Below, piece by piece: positions 28,086-37,835 of a stretch of 64,000 bases of DNA (positions are counted from its first letter, which is position 1; each line of letters starts with the position of its first letter). Position numbers and translations under genes: made by a program. This DNA comes from Brevibacillus brevis NBRC 100599 (GTDB lineage Bacteria; Bacillota; Bacilli; Brevibacillales; Brevibacillaceae), in assembly GCF_000010165.1 (NCBI RefSeq), contig NC_012491.1, positions 4,719,501 to 4,783,500 on the forward strand, written 5' to 3'. The notes beneath the pieces were generated by a model. It saw nothing but the letters and a program-made list of their open reading frames with translations. It was not told where the DNA came from and made no database searches.

Positions 28086-29060
28086 TTACTTTACAAACAC
28101 TTTGACCAAATCGTCTGCCTTCTTCATATTGGCCAGAATGGCACCAGATTGCCAATGTGTCCGCTCCATTGGGTAGACATGACCTTTTTTCACAGCAGGA
28201 ACAGATTTCCAGATGGGGCTCTCCAAAATCTTGAGCGCATCCTTGTTTTCTTCGGAAGTCCACGTACCGTTCGACGGGAACACAATGATATGGTCCGCAT
28301 CGATAGCCGGGATGGCTTCTTCTGATAATACCACGTGGGTTTCCTGATTTTTGGCAGGCGCATACGGTGTAAGGCCCAACTCCTTATAGAGCATTCCTGT
28401 GTAAACATTGCCATCTCCGAAGAGGGCTAAATTCGGCTTATTTCCCACGTTCAAACGAATGACAGCAACTGTTTCATTGCCAATTGCCTTTTCCAGCTTT
28501 GCCTTCGTATCCGCAATTTTCTCATTGTACTTTTGGATCGCTTCGTCTGCTTTTTCTGGAACGCCTAACACCTCGGCGATTTTCTTGAGTCTGCCAATCG
28601 TATCGTTACGGAGCTCATCCGGCAGCTTGTACGTAGGGGCTACCTTGCTGAATTCCTCGTATTTCTTGGGATCAGCGTAGCCATCCACAATAATGATATC
28701 CGGATTGGCTGCAAGTAACGCTTCCATACTTCCTGTAATATCAAAAAGCGGCACGTCCAGACCGAGGTAATCCTGTTTGCCCCACGCCGGGTGATACCAC
28801 TGGATAACCGGGGTCACACCCAGTGCTGTCAAAAAGTCCTCCTGATAAATTGCCGCTACCCGCTCTGGCTTTACCGGAATTTCCACATCACCATAGGCGT
28901 CCTTCACCACTTTGGTTTTCGCAGCGGTGTTCTCTGTCGATGCTTTCTGCTCAGTGGATGTTGGCTCCGCTGCTTTTTCTGCACACGCAGTTAACACGAG
29001 CATCATGATCAATAATAATGCCATCCATGCCAATCCTGCTTTCCGAACCATTCTGACCAT
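28086..29060 (-). CDS. Iron-siderophore ABC transporter, substrate-binding lipoprotein
   Basis: 324 residues. Lipoprotein signal (LLLIMMLVLTAC, Cys near residue 25), then a class III (FhuD/FeuA-type) binding fold with two lobes joined by a long helix. It binds a ferric siderophore at the cell surface and passes it to the FecCD permeases. Start ATG 29060 has AGAGAGGG 7 bases upstream; GTG 29078 is the longer option. It has its own Fur-like box and terminator. The siderophore cannot be named from the sequence. Confidence 0.94.
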   Translation of the reverse strand: MVRMVRKAGLAWMALLLIMMLVLTACAEKAAEPTSTEQKASTENTAAKTKVVKDAYGDVEIPVKPERVAAIYQEDFLTALGVTPVIQWYHPAWGKQDYLGLDVPLFDITGSMEALLAANPDIIIVDGYADPKKYEEFSKVAPTYKLPDELRNDTIGRLKKIAEVLGVPEKADEAIQKYNEKIADTKAKLEKAIGNETVAVIRLNVGNKPNLALFGDGNVYTGMLYKELGLTPYAPAKNQETHVVLSEEAIPAIDADHIIVFPSNGTWTSEENKDALKILESPIWKSVPAVKKGHVYPMERTHWQSGAILANMKKADDLVKVFVK

Positions 29061-29099
29061 CTTTCTACCCTCTCTCACAACTGTTGATGATTATCCAAT

Positions 29100-29114
29100 T
29101 GATTCTCATTCTCA
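29100..29114 (-). promoter_or_regulatory. Fur box of the lipoprotein gene
   Basis: TGAGAATGAGAATCA on the leftward strand is a 7-1-7 type Fur site about 40 bp before the lipoprotein start. It is the third such box in the locus. Confidence 0.75.
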
Positions 29115-29212
29115 CCTTTTCGCATCCTGATCATATGTGTTTCCTCTCTGTATGACAATGCATTTTCTCCATTATTTTTTGTCTAAACTCCACACTAGCC
29201 GTTCTGCTAAAC

Positions 29213-29249
29213 AAAAAAACCAGCTCCTCCCTCTTACGGGAATCGCTGG
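29213..29249 (-). terminator. Terminator of the aminoethylphosphonate operon
   Basis: Leftward: CCAGCGATTCCC with GGGAGGAGCTGG (12-bp stem with internal mismatches), then seven T's. It follows the DeoR-family gene. Confidence 0.8.
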
Positions 29250-29260
29250 CCTGTTTGCTC

Positions 29261-30049
29261 CTACTCCTCTGCTACCATCCATGCTACATTTTTTGCTTGG
29301 AGTTCTTTATTCCATTCTGCTGGTGCTGCCATATCGCTGATCACGATATCGACCTCTCCCAAGTCTGCGATCTTGCACAATGTGCTGACCCCGATCTTGG
29401 AGTGGTCCGCTAGCACAATGCTTTCATTAGCATTTTCGATGAAACAACGGGCGAGTTCCGTTCGATCCGGCTCATAGCAGGTCAAGCCTTTATGGAGCAA
29501 GATGCCGTCTGCCGCGATAAACGCCTTGTCTACATAAAATTGTTTCATCATCTTCTCTGCATAGGTCCCGCTTACCCGATGATGCTTGGCACTCACTTTT
29601 CCACCCAGGAAGTAAATGTCTGCCGCAAGCATTCCATTGTTTTGGTACTCGATTAATCGATTCAGCGCCGTGATCGAGCTAGTGAGGATCGTCAAATCTT
29701 TTTTCGTCACGAGAAAGTTGATCATTTTCAGAGTCGTTGTTCCTTCATCGATGACAATGGTATCGCTGTCTTGCACCAAGTCTGCTGCCAACCGTCCAAT
29801 CCGTTTCTTTTCTTCCGCTCGCAAGACTTCACGAGCAATATGAGAAGGCTCAAAGCGCTCCACTGTCAGCTTTACTGCCCCGCCATAAACCCGCTTCAGC
29901 TTTTTCTCCGCTTCCAGCTCTTCCAAATACCTGCGGATCGACTCAGACGAGACTTGCAGCTTTTTTACCAGTTCATTGGTCCGCACCTTGCCATTGGAAT
30001 TGATCAACTGCAAAATGATTTGCTTACGCTCTTCCCCGAACAACGACAC
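29261..30049 (-). CDS. DeoR-family transcriptional regulator
   Basis: 262 residues. N-terminal winged helix (about 1-58, RTNELVKKLQVSSESIRRYL as recognition helix) and a C-terminal sugar-isomerase-like sensor domain with the DeoR motifs (DEGTTT, FIAADGI, ADHSKIG). GTG start with AGGGGGAC upstream. It is the last gene of the 2-aminoethylphosphonate operon and probably represses it. Its effector would be a phosphorylated or phosphonate intermediate; this is inferred, because DeoR proteins usually sense sugar phosphates. Confidence 0.92.
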   Translation of the reverse strand: MSLFGEERKQIILQLINSNGKVRTNELVKKLQVSSESIRRYLEELEAEKKLKRVYGGAVKLTVERFEPSHIAREVLRAEEKKRIGRLAADLVQDSDTIVIDEGTTTLKMINFLVTKKDLTILTSSITALNRLIEYQNNGMLAADIYFLGGKVSAKHHRVSGTYAEKMMKQFYVDKAFIAADGILLHKGLTCYEPDRTELARCFIENANESIVLADHSKIGVSTLCKIADLGEVDIVISDMAAPAEWNKELQAKNVAWMVAEE

Positions 30050-30074
30050 GACGAATGTCCCCCTATATCGTACT

Positions 30075-31238
30075 TTACGTCATTTCGATTTTCTCTCCAT
30101 GGATGTAAATCTGACGTTTTGCCAGCTCGTGAAAAATCACAGCCGGATCAAATGCTTCTTCTGGTGTGATGACACCAGTAGCTTTTACGTTTCCTTTTGC
30201 GATCTGCTCAGTCGCAATCGCTAGTGGGATTCCTACGTTGCGGGTATAGGCGCGCAGCCCAGCCCAGTCAGCTACAGAGCCGTCAGATGCCGGATGTGTA
30301 TGGTACAGGACATGTCCAACTTTGCGACCGTCCTTGGTACCTGTTACCTCGACATGAAGCGAATACCCGTATAATTCCGTTTCTTTTCCCTCTCTAGAAT
30401 TGTAGAGGTATTGGGAGATACAATCAAGGATTCCCACCTTTGTTTCCCCTACTGTGATGGGGTCGTTGCGTAAAAAGCCATAATCATAGAGGGCTTTGAC
30501 CAGCTCCATGTTTTGCTTCGGCCATGTTCCGCGCACCTCGATCAGCTTTACCCCTTTTGGAGACAAAGCCTGTGCCAGCGTCTTCGTTTCTGCATGAGGA
30601 ATGATGTACTGAATTGTTTTTCCATATGGCTCGGGAAGCTTTATTTCGCGTGGGCGGGCAAATGGCGGGACTTGAATAAATTCCCCATTTTCATAGACGA
30701 CGCGCCCTGGCAAGTCTGGATCATACTCATAGGTCGTCGTCTCTGTGATCGATTTGGAAAAGGCAATCGGGCGAAAGGAACCGTGGCTGACGCGGACTTC
30801 GTCGACCTCATCGAGCTGGTTTGCTGCATGCATCGCCATCATTTGGGTCAGTCCAGGTGTCATGCCAAAGCCTGGCAGGCAGGTCTTCCCATGATCGCGG
30901 AAGATCGCGTCTGATGCGTTTTCTTCCCCAAAACCGTTCAAATTGATGCCATGGCAGCCAGCTTCCGCAATCGCAGCAGTAGACAGACCGTTCAGTGTGA
31001 TCGTGGTTCCGTCCATAACGATGTCGTAACCTCGCATTTTTTGGACCGTATCCGCATGATCGCGTACATTTACCGGAACAAAATCTACGCGTGGGTCGTT
31101 CAGCCACTCGACTACTTTGCGACCTTCCTCTTCATGAAAATCGCCGATCGTGATCTGCTCAAAATCTGAATGCATCACGAGATCGAGCACGGCTTCTCGA
31201 CAAATATTTCCCGCTCCACCCAAGCAAAACACCTTCAT
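30075..31238 (-). CDS. Saccharopine-dehydrogenase-like oxidoreductase of unknown substrate
   Basis: 387 residues. N-terminal Rossmann fold with the nucleotide motif (FCLGGAGNICREAV, about 4-17) and the saccharopine dehydrogenase-type C-terminal domain (GFGMTPGLTQMMA, HTHPAS). It should be an NAD(P)-linked reductase or dehydrogenase acting on an imino or amino acid. ATG 31238 has AGGAGG 8 bases upstream. It lies directly after phnW, 19 bp away, and is not part of the classical PhnW-PhnX route, so it may handle a related aminophosphonate or the alanine/pyruvate side. This is inference. Confidence 0.88.
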   Translation of the reverse strand: MKVFCLGGAGNICREAVLDLVMHSDFEQITIGDFHEEEGRKVVEWLNDPRVDFVPVNVRDHADTVQKMRGYDIVMDGTTITLNGLSTAAIAEAGCHGINLNGFGEENASDAIFRDHGKTCLPGFGMTPGLTQMMAMHAANQLDEVDEVRVSHGSFRPIAFSKSITETTTYEYDPDLPGRVVYENGEFIQVPPFARPREIKLPEPYGKTIQYIIPHAETKTLAQALSPKGVKLIEVRGTWPKQNMELVKALYDYGFLRNDPITVGETKVGILDCISQYLYNSREGKETELYGYSLHVEVTGTKDGRKVGHVLYHTHPASDGSVADWAGLRAYTRNVGIPLAIATEQIAKGNVKATGVITPEEAFDPAVIFHELAKRQIYIHGEKIEMT

Positions 31239-31257
31239 CACGATAGCCTCCTGTTAT

Positions 31258-32376
31258 TTACTCCAACCAGAAACGATTGTTTTCCATTGCGGTGATTAAT
31301 CTCTCGATATCCTCTGGATAAACCTCTCCGATATTACCAATCCGAAACGTGTCCGCTTGCGAGATTTTGCCCGGATAGATGACGAAGCCTGCCTGCTTTA
31401 GCCGCTCATACAGCTGTGCGAAGGTGAATGCCTCACTTTCGGGATAATAAAAGGAAGTGATGAAGGGCGATTGCGATTCTTTTGGCAACAGGATGCGAAA
31501 ACCGATGCGCTCCATGCCTTCTGCGAGTAGCTGCTGATTTCGCTGGTAACGCTCGTACCGTTTTTCCACTCCGCCCTCTGCCTCAAGCTCTATCAGTGCC
31601 TGGTAAAAGGCTCGCACGACATGAGTCGGAGAAGTATAGCGCCACTTTCCGTTTTGCTCCTCCATCGTCTTCCACTGGCTGTACAAATCGAGGGACAATG
31701 TACGAGCGATCCCTTTGCATTTGATGAGCGCAGACGTTTTGGCAATGACAAAGCCGAAGCCAGGCACGCCTTGGATGCATTTGTTCGCGCTTGAGATCAG
31801 GAAGTCGATGGAGAGCTCTGCTGCATCCATTGGAATGCCACCGAAGCTGCTCATCGCATCTACGATATAGACTTTTCCGTACTTCTTAGCGACTTCACCG
31901 ATTTCTTTGATGGGATTGAGCATGCCTGTTGTCGTTTCTGAATGCACGACAGCCACATGCGTGATCGTTGCATCCGCCGCTAGTTTCTGCTCCAATGCCT
32001 CTGCATCGGCTTTTGTCACTTCGCCAAAATCAATGACCTCCGTCGGGATTCCATGAATTTGTGCCATTTCCACGATCCGATCCCCGTATGCACCATTCGT
32101 CAGGACGAGCAGCTTGCCGTCTGCGGGAATCGCACTGCTCACCACCGCTTCCACACAAAAGGACCCGCTACCTTGTATCAAAACGCTCGTATAATCCTCT
32201 ACCTGCGAAGTTGCCAATCGGACGAGCTTTTGGCGGATTGCCTGTACCAGTTCATTGTAATCACGATCCCACGTGCACCAGTCCCGCAGCATCGCCTCGC
32301 GTACGGTTGGGGAAGTGGTCAATGGCCCGGGGGTGAGCAACAAGTACGGATTATCGGTTGGTCTTGTCTGATTCAT
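31258..32376 (-). CDS. phnW: 2-aminoethylphosphonate:pyruvate aminotransferase
   Basis: 372 residues, PLP class V aminotransferase, usual length. It converts 2-aminoethylphosphonate and pyruvate into phosphonoacetaldehyde and alanine. Seen are [18 protein letters not shown] at the N-terminus, [22 protein letters not shown] (PLP-binding Asp) and [13 protein letters not shown] with the Schiff-base Lys. Its ATG overlaps the phnX stop (ATGA), the coupling expected of enzymes that share a reactive aldehyde. Confidence 0.96.
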   Translation of the reverse strand: MNQTRPTDNPYLLLTPGPLTTSPTVREAMLRDWCTWDRDYNELVQAIRQKLVRLATSQVEDYTSVLIQGSGSFCVEAVVSSAIPADGKLLVLTNGAYGDRIVEMAQIHGIPTEVIDFGEVTKADAEALEQKLAADATITHVAVVHSETTTGMLNPIKEIGEVAKKYGKVYIVDAMSSFGGIPMDAAELSIDFLISSANKCIQGVPGFGFVIAKTSALIKCKGIARTLSLDLYSQWKTMEEQNGKWRYTSPTHVVRAFYQALIELEAEGGVEKRYERYQRNQQLLAEGMERIGFRILLPKESQSPFITSFYYPESEAFTFAQLYERLKQAGFVIYPGKISQADTFRIGNIGEVYPEDIERLITAMENNRFWLE

Positions 32377-33167
32377 GGTCTCTCTCCTTCTGCATGACGC
32401 ATCTCGATCTTTTTCAGCACCTCATCCAAGCATCCGATCTCCTCGATCACGTAGTGCGCACCCGCTGCCATCAGTCGTTCTGTTGCGATAGCCAGTTTTT
32501 TATCCAGCTCTTCCTGTGGCATGCTCGTCACTTCCTCCAAGGACAGACCGAGCTCGCTTCCACCCTTCAGAACGCCAACGGTCCACATTCCGGCGTTTCT
32601 GCCTTCTTTCATATCGCTCGTCGTATCACCGACCTTGACTATCTCGTTCATTGGATATACGTCCAGAAGGATCGCATTTTGATAGCACATCCATGGATAT
32701 GGACGTCCTGCAGGCACTTCACTTGGGGTGATCAGTACGTCCGGCTCGTAGCCCTGTTGTTTAGCCGATGCTGCTACCACATTCATCATTTCTCTTGTGT
32801 AGCCTGTGGTCGAGCCGATTTTGAAGCCCTGCTCACGCAGACGTCCTACCAATTCAATTGCTCCCGGAACAGGAGTGGCATATTCGTGCAGCGTAGCCAT
32901 CAGCATCGGTTCGAAGTCAGCGTACAATTCGTCCACATCCGCTTCATTCGGAAGTCGACCGTAACGCTCTTGCCATAACGCTGCTACCCGCTCCATTTTG
33001 CAAAGCGCCTGGATATGATCGCGCTTGAGCATCCCCATCGGTTCGCGCGCTTCTGCTGCTGTCAGCTCGATCCCCCGTTTTTTGAACACCTGTAAAAAGA
33101 CAGCTAAAGGAGCGAAACATCCGTAATCTACCATCGTTCCTGCCCAATCAAATACTACTGCTTTCAT
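32373..33167 (-). CDS. phnX: Phosphonoacetaldehyde hydrolase (phosphonatase)
   Basis: 264 residues, HAD superfamily. It cleaves the carbon-phosphorus bond of phosphonoacetaldehyde to acetaldehyde and phosphate. Visible are the HAD nucleophile motif [11 protein letters not shown] (Asp near residue 8, with the family's Ala-Gly-Thr), the Schiff-base Lys in [17 protein letters not shown] (motif II) and [12 protein letters not shown] (motif IV). Coupled to phnW by a 4-bp overlap. Confidence 0.96.
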   Translation of the reverse strand: MKAVVFDWAGTMVDYGCFAPLAVFLQVFKKRGIELTAAEAREPMGMLKRDHIQALCKMERVAALWQERYGRLPNEADVDELYADFEPMLMATLHEYATPVPGAIELVGRLREQGFKIGSTTGYTREMMNVVAASAKQQGYEPDVLITPSEVPAGRPYPWMCYQNAILLDVYPMNEIVKVGDTTSDMKEGRNAGMWTVGVLKGGSELGLSLEEVTSMPQEELDKKLAIATERLMAAGAHYVIEEIGCLDEVLKKIEMRHAEGERP

Positions 33168-33170
33168 GCT

Positions 33171-34880
33171 TTATGCCACCTGACCTTTCTCTTGGTAGGA
33201 CCCTGTTGTCCGCTTGCGAAGTTTGGATGCGATCCATTCTGCACCAGCACGTGCGAGGATGTTGAGGAAGACAATCAATACCGACATCGCTGCTGCCGGA
33301 GCCACATCCCCTGCGTCATCCATGTTCACGATGGAGACAGATGCCAATTTGAAATCTGCTGCGTACAGAAAAACAACCGCCGAGATCGTCACCATCGAGT
33401 TGATGAAAAAGTACACCGCCATCTCGACAATTGCCGGCATACAGACGGGAATCGTGACGCGCCACAATAGCTTTGTCTGCGGGATCCCCATGGATTCTGC
33501 CGCCTGCTCGAATTCGGGATCGAGCTTTTTCAATGCGCTCGTTGCTGTAATAAAACCAACTGCGAAAAAATGAATAACGTTCGCCAAAATCAAAATCCAG
33601 ATCGTTCCGTACATACCGTGAAATGGATTCGCCGGATTATTGAAGAAGAAAATGTACGCTAGCCCAATGACCATCCCCGGCAATGCCAGCGGGAGAATCG
33701 ACAGGAAGTATCCAGCTTGGCGAAGCCCCTTCCACACTTGGGACTTTTCTATGGTGTAGGCCGTAATAAACGTCACCGCCGTCCCGATCACTGCCGTCAG
33801 CAAGGCGACGAGAATGCTGTTCCACAGTGGCTCGATCCCTTCTCCAGCTACGTTGGAAAAGTCATAATGATCCAAGCCGAAAGTCAGATTGTACGGCCAT
33901 ACTTTAATGAAAGAAGCTAGTACCACCGCAGCCATGAGAAGCAGCAAAAATCCGCTGACGCTCAAACAAAGAATAAAGTAAAACGTGTCGCGCAAACGAT
34001 TTTCCTTGATTCGATACGGTTTGGACTTGGCTGTTACAGCCGCATGCTGCTTTCGCTCAACAATCCGGTCCACGACAAACGCTACGAGAGCAGGAATGAT
34101 CAATAGCAGCCCAACCGTTGCGCCCATCGTCATATTTTGCTGACCGATGACCTGCTTGTAGACGTCTGTTGCCAGTACGGAAAACTGTCCGCCGACAACC
34201 TTTGGTGCTCCGAAGTCAGTAAACGAGAGAGTAAAACAAACAAAGCAGGCGCTGACGATACCGTATTTCACGCTGGGAATCGTCACTACAAAAAACTTGC
34301 GCAAATGGTTCGCTCCGAGCGTATCCGCCGCTTCGTACAATTGATAGTCGGCAAAAGCTAGGGAAACTGCGAGAATCAAATACGCTTGTGGGAAAACATA
34401 GACGATCTCCGCTAAGATAACTCCCACTGGGCCGTACAGATCGATGTCCCATTGAAACGGGAGTAATCCAAAGATCCCTGTCGTCACCAGCCCTTGATTC
34501 CCAAAAAGGTAGGTCAGGGCGATTCCGTGCATCATCGTGGGCGCAAACAGTGGCAGCAGCGCGATCGCCCGAAAGACTCGTTTTCCGCGAATCCCGCTGC
34601 GCGTCAAGGCATACGCGAACAAAAAAGCGAGTGTGACTGCAATCAGCGTGGTCATCCCAGAAATATACAAGGTGTTATTCAGCGACCCTGCCAGTGCTGG
34701 GGTGGAAAAATACGTAACGAAATTGTCCAGGCCGATGAACTGACCGTTCTTGTTATAGAATGCTTTGGAAAACAGCTGGCCAAGTGGCAACAGGACACTC
34801 GCTGACAATCCAAGAACGACAAGGCCGATGAGCCACTTTTGCAGGGCTTTTCCATCGAAGATCGATGTCATTTCCTTCAT
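33171..34880 (-). CDS. 2-aminoethylphosphonate ABC permease, two permease domains fused
   Basis: About 569 residues with about 12 membrane helices. Two binding-protein-dependent permease domains lie in one chain, each with its EAA-type ATPase-contact loop (EAADTLGANHLRKFFVVTIP in the first half, QAAESMGIPQTKLLWRVTIP in the second). It corresponds to PhnU and PhnV fused, as in FbpB-type iron(III) systems. GTG 34889, overlapping the ATPase stop, is an alternative start; ATG 34880 has AGGA 9 bases upstream. Substrate is inferred from phnX/phnW next door. Confidence 0.93.
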   Translation of the reverse strand: MKEMTSIFDGKALQKWLIGLVVLGLSASVLLPLGQLFSKAFYNKNGQFIGLDNFVTYFSTPALAGSLNNTLYISGMTTLIAVTLAFLFAYALTRSGIRGKRVFRAIALLPLFAPTMMHGIALTYLFGNQGLVTTGIFGLLPFQWDIDLYGPVGVILAEIVYVFPQAYLILAVSLAFADYQLYEAADTLGANHLRKFFVVTIPSVKYGIVSACFVCFTLSFTDFGAPKVVGGQFSVLATDVYKQVIGQQNMTMGATVGLLLIIPALVAFVVDRIVERKQHAAVTAKSKPYRIKENRLRDTFYFILCLSVSGFLLLLMAAVVLASFIKVWPYNLTFGLDHYDFSNVAGEGIEPLWNSILVALLTAVIGTAVTFITAYTIEKSQVWKGLRQAGYFLSILPLALPGMVIGLAYIFFFNNPANPFHGMYGTIWILILANVIHFFAVGFITATSALKKLDPEFEQAAESMGIPQTKLLWRVTIPVCMPAIVEMAVYFFINSMVTISAVVFLYAADFKLASVSIVNMDDAGDVAPAAAMSVLIVFLNILARAGAEWIASKLRKRTTGSYQEKGQVA

Positions 34881-34885
34881 GCTGC

Positions 34886-35935
34886 TCACTCCTGTTCCTC
34901 TATGGTTGGCGCATGCTCAAATGTCAGCAAATTCTCTAGCGGAAACTCCAGCCACATCTTTTTGCCTCGGGCAATTCCAAGTCTTTGTGCCTCGGCCGCT
35001 ATTAAATCGATTGTCAGATGCTCTTTTTTTATCTGACCTTCCTCTTGCCACTCCAGAAAGATTCGGTAAAAAGCACCGCGAAATTCTATTTCGGAAATAG
35101 TCGCAGGCATGGTGCATTCGGATTCTTGCTGCAAAAGCCGCACATGCTCCGGTCTGATCGCAAGTAAGCGATTCGGATCAGATTGCGCATTTTCAAAGCG
35201 ACTGTACTCAAAAAAGTTGATCGCTCCGATAAAATCAGCAACAAACGGAGTCGCTGGTCTGTTATAGATCTCCTCGGGTGTACCTACCTGAACGACCTCT
35301 CCGTGATCCATGACGACGATCTTGTCTGCCATGGTCAATGCCTCATCCTGGTCATGGGTGACCATCACTGTTGTCATGCCGTACTGCTCATGCAAACGCC
35401 GAATCTCCCGGCGCAGCTTTTGTCTTACCTTTGCATCCAATGCGGATAGTGGTTCATCTAAAAGCAAGATATCCGGCGATAGTGCAATTGCTCGCGCCAA
35501 GGCAATTCGCTGCTGTTGACCGCCTGAGAGCTGGCTGGGATATTTGGCGGCGGCATGAGACAAATCAACCATGTCTAGCGCCTCTTCTACTTTGGCTGCG
35601 ATCTCTTTTTTCCCTAGCTTCTTTTCTTGCAGGCCAAAGGCAATGTTTTCGGCAGCCGTCAAATTGGGAAACAAGGCGTACGACTGGAACATCATCGCAA
35701 TGTTTCGTTTTGCAGGAGGCAGAGAAGTAATCTCCCTGCCTCCCAGAATCATCTTGCCTGTTGTCGGCTGTTCCAATCCAGCCAGCATTCTCAGTAATGT
35801 TGTTTTACCGCAGCCACTGGGACCGAGCAGACAAACAAATTCATTCTTGTCAATTTCGATGGAAATGTGCTCCAATGCGGCAAACAAACCAAAGCGTTTA
35901 CTGACCCCTTGAATGGATAGATAGAATTGTGTCAT
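34886..35935 (-). CDS. phnT: 2-aminoethylphosphonate ABC transporter ATPase
   Basis: 349 residues. Walker A GPSGCGKTT (about 38-46), signature LSGGQQQRIALARA, Walker B ILLLDEPLSALD and the H-loop VTHDQDEA, followed by a TOBE-type regulatory domain (about 240-349). It belongs to the CUT1/iron/spermidine group. The end overlaps the possible GTG start of the permease. The substrate comes from its position between the binding protein and phnX/phnW; the sequence alone would also fit iron(III) or spermidine. Confidence 0.93.
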   Translation of the reverse strand: MTQFYLSIQGVSKRFGLFAALEHISIEIDKNEFVCLLGPSGCGKTTLLRMLAGLEQPTTGKMILGGREITSLPPAKRNIAMMFQSYALFPNLTAAENIAFGLQEKKLGKKEIAAKVEEALDMVDLSHAAAKYPSQLSGGQQQRIALARAIALSPDILLLDEPLSALDAKVRQKLRREIRRLHEQYGMTTVMVTHDQDEALTMADKIVVMDHGEVVQVGTPEEIYNRPATPFVADFIGAINFFEYSRFENAQSDPNRLLAIRPEHVRLLQQESECTMPATISEIEFRGAFYRIFLEWQEEGQIKKEHLTIDLIAAEAQRLGIARGKKMWLEFPLENLLTFEHAPTIEEQE

Positions 35936-35952
35936 GCTGTTCTCCTCGCTGC

Positions 35953-37029
35953 TTACTTGGGTTCACTCTTGGTCGCGTATCGTTTTTCCCACTCCGCCAA
36001 GACGTTGTCGCGATTTTGTGCGGCTTGATTCAGGTCGAGCTTGATTAATTGCTTGATCGGATCTACTGCGTAGCCTTCCGGGAGTGTCGCGCCTTCTTGC
36101 TTGACACTGACGATGGCGAAGTTCTGGTTATAAGCTTTCATGACTTCATCCGAGATTGCCCAGTCCAAGAACAGCTTGGATTCTGGCTTGATTTGACTCT
36201 TTTTCATCAAGGCATTCGCCTCTACGTCCCAGCCTGAGCCTTCTGTTGGAAAGACGACTTCCACTGGTGCGCCTTTTTTCTTCTCCGTAATCGAACGGTA
36301 GCCAAAGGAAATACCGATTGGATACTCTCCCGATGCGGCCATTTTCGCTGGCTTCGAGCCGGAATGCGTGTAGATCGCCATGTTTTCATGCAGCTTGTCG
36401 AGGTACGCCCAGCCTTCTTTCTCCCCTTTTAATTGCATGATTCCGTTGACGGTGAGAAGCCCAGTTCCAGAAGATGCTGGATTCGGCATCACGATCAGCC
36501 CTTTGTACTCCGGCTTGATCAGGTCTTCGTAAGAACGCGGGATAGGCAAATTGCGTTTTTCCAATTCCTTGGTATTGACCGCGATCGCAGTCTCCCATGC
36601 ATCGATTCCTACCCAGCTTGCAGGTTCCTTGGAATCCTTAAACTCCGGGGATACCTTCTCGATCCCTTTCGGCGAATAGCTTTCGAGCATGCCTTGCTGT
36701 TCGAGTACAAGCAGGCTTGTCGCTGCTGTTCCCCATACGACGTCTGCTTGTGGATTATCTTTTTCCGCCAGCAGCTTTGCTGTGATGATCCCTGTAGAAT
36801 CGCGGACGATATTGACCTTTACATCTGGATATTTCGCTTTGAAGGATTCCAAATACGTTTTGATCTGGTCATCCTCCAGCGCCGTATACACTGTAATCTC
36901 ACCTGAGGCGTTTGTACTTTCCTTTGTGGAAGTTTGTGTGTTTGGTTGTGACCCTGGTGCTTGTCCACATCCTGCTAAAAACGCGATTGATAGAACGGAA
37001 GCAAGTAAAGGATAATGCCATTTCTTCAT
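35953..37029 (-). CDS. phnS: 2-aminoethylphosphonate-binding lipoprotein
   Basis: 358 residues. Lipoprotein signal with LSIAFLAGC (Cys about residue 21), then a type II binding fold of the iron/thiamine/2-AEP cluster ([21 protein letters not shown] at the start of the first lobe). First gene of the operon, 17 bp before the ATPase. I used ATG 37029 because AGGAGAGG lies just upstream; the frame extends to 37059. The promoter must lie in 37030-37274, which it shares with the divergent pentapeptide gene. Confidence 0.92.
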   Translation of the reverse strand: MKKWHYPLLASVLSIAFLAGCGQAPGSQPNTQTSTKESTNASGEITVYTALEDDQIKTYLESFKAKYPDVKVNIVRDSTGIITAKLLAEKDNPQADVVWGTAATSLLVLEQQGMLESYSPKGIEKVSPEFKDSKEPASWVGIDAWETAIAVNTKELEKRNLPIPRSYEDLIKPEYKGLIVMPNPASSGTGLLTVNGIMQLKGEKEGWAYLDKLHENMAIYTHSGSKPAKMAASGEYPIGISFGYRSITEKKKGAPVEVVFPTEGSGWDVEANALMKKSQIKPESKLFLDWAISDEVMKAYNQNFAIVSVKQEGATLPEGYAVDPIKQLIKLDLNQAAQNRDNVLAEWEKRYATKSEPK

Positions 37030-37274
37030 GAGAACCTCTCCTCTTTGCGGAATGTTCATTTCTTGGTTCCTACGACACCAATCTTACGGGGAAAATATTA
37101 AGCAGATATGAACGCAACGTAAATTGATTGTTTTTATGTGTTTTTGGTTGTGTTTTTTTGGTTTCAGAAGATTTCTTGGGAGAGCAGAAAACGCAACTGG
37201 GTAATACAGGAAAAACAAGGTGTATGTCGAAGTTACAAATGCCTCATTATTATCATGCAAAGGGAGATATGAGT

Positions 37275-37745
37275 ATGAACTTGAAGGCGGAACCGTTAGA
37301 CTTGCAAATGGCGGATATATCAAGGTCTAAATGGCAGGAGGTTAATGCTGAGGAACTTGACATGGATAATGTCAGCTTGGCGAAGACCACAATGAATAAC
37401 GTAAATATAAGTCAAATGACTTTGAATGATGTGAATATGAGTGGACTCAAAGTCTCCAACGCAAACTTGTCAGGTGCAGGCATTCAGCATGCGAATTTCA
37501 GCCACGCTGTTATTGACCACGTCCATTTGTTTGGAACAGAATTTCACAATGTGGTTCTTCCTATGGAGGGAGACGGAAATTATAATCACGATGGGCAATA
37601 CAAACCCGTAAGTTTTCATAGCTGTAATCTTTCAAATGGGCAATTCAGAAATTGTGATTTATCTAATGTAGAAATAACGGATTGCGACATTACTGGATTG
37701 AAAATAAACGGTATCTTGATTTCGGATTTAATCAAGGACAAATAA
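37275..37745 (+). CDS. Pentapeptide-repeat protein
   Basis: 156 residues with degenerate A(N/D)LxX-type five-residue repeats through most of the length (for example MNNVNISQMTLNDVNMSGLK and ANLSGAGIQHANFS), predicting a right-handed square beta helix. ATG 37275 sits 8 bases after AGGGAG. Some such proteins (Qnr, MfpA) mimic DNA and protect gyrase, but most have no known function and the repeats here give no further hint. A strong terminator follows. Confidence 0.88.
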   Translation: MNLKAEPLDLQMADISRSKWQEVNAEELDMDNVSLAKTTMNNVNISQMTLNDVNMSGLKVSNANLSGAGIQHANFSHAVIDHVHLFGTEFHNVVLPMEGDGNYNHDGQYKPVSFHSCNLSNGQFRNCDLSNVEITDCDITGLKINGILISDLIKDK

Positions 37746-37763
37746 AAACATGTACGATTGCAC

Positions 37764-37826
37764 AAAAAAAAAGACTGAGTCATCCATTCTAGTAGCAAAT
37801 GGAATGAACTCAGTCTTTTATTTTTT
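37764..37826. terminator. Strong bidirectional terminator
   Basis: Long stem (AAAGACTGAGT...CATT with AATG...ACTCAGTCTTT, about 19 bp with mismatches), A-run and T-run on the two sides. It stops both the pentapeptide gene and the convergent racemase gene. Confidence 0.9.
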
Positions 37827-37835
37827 GCCTTTGCT

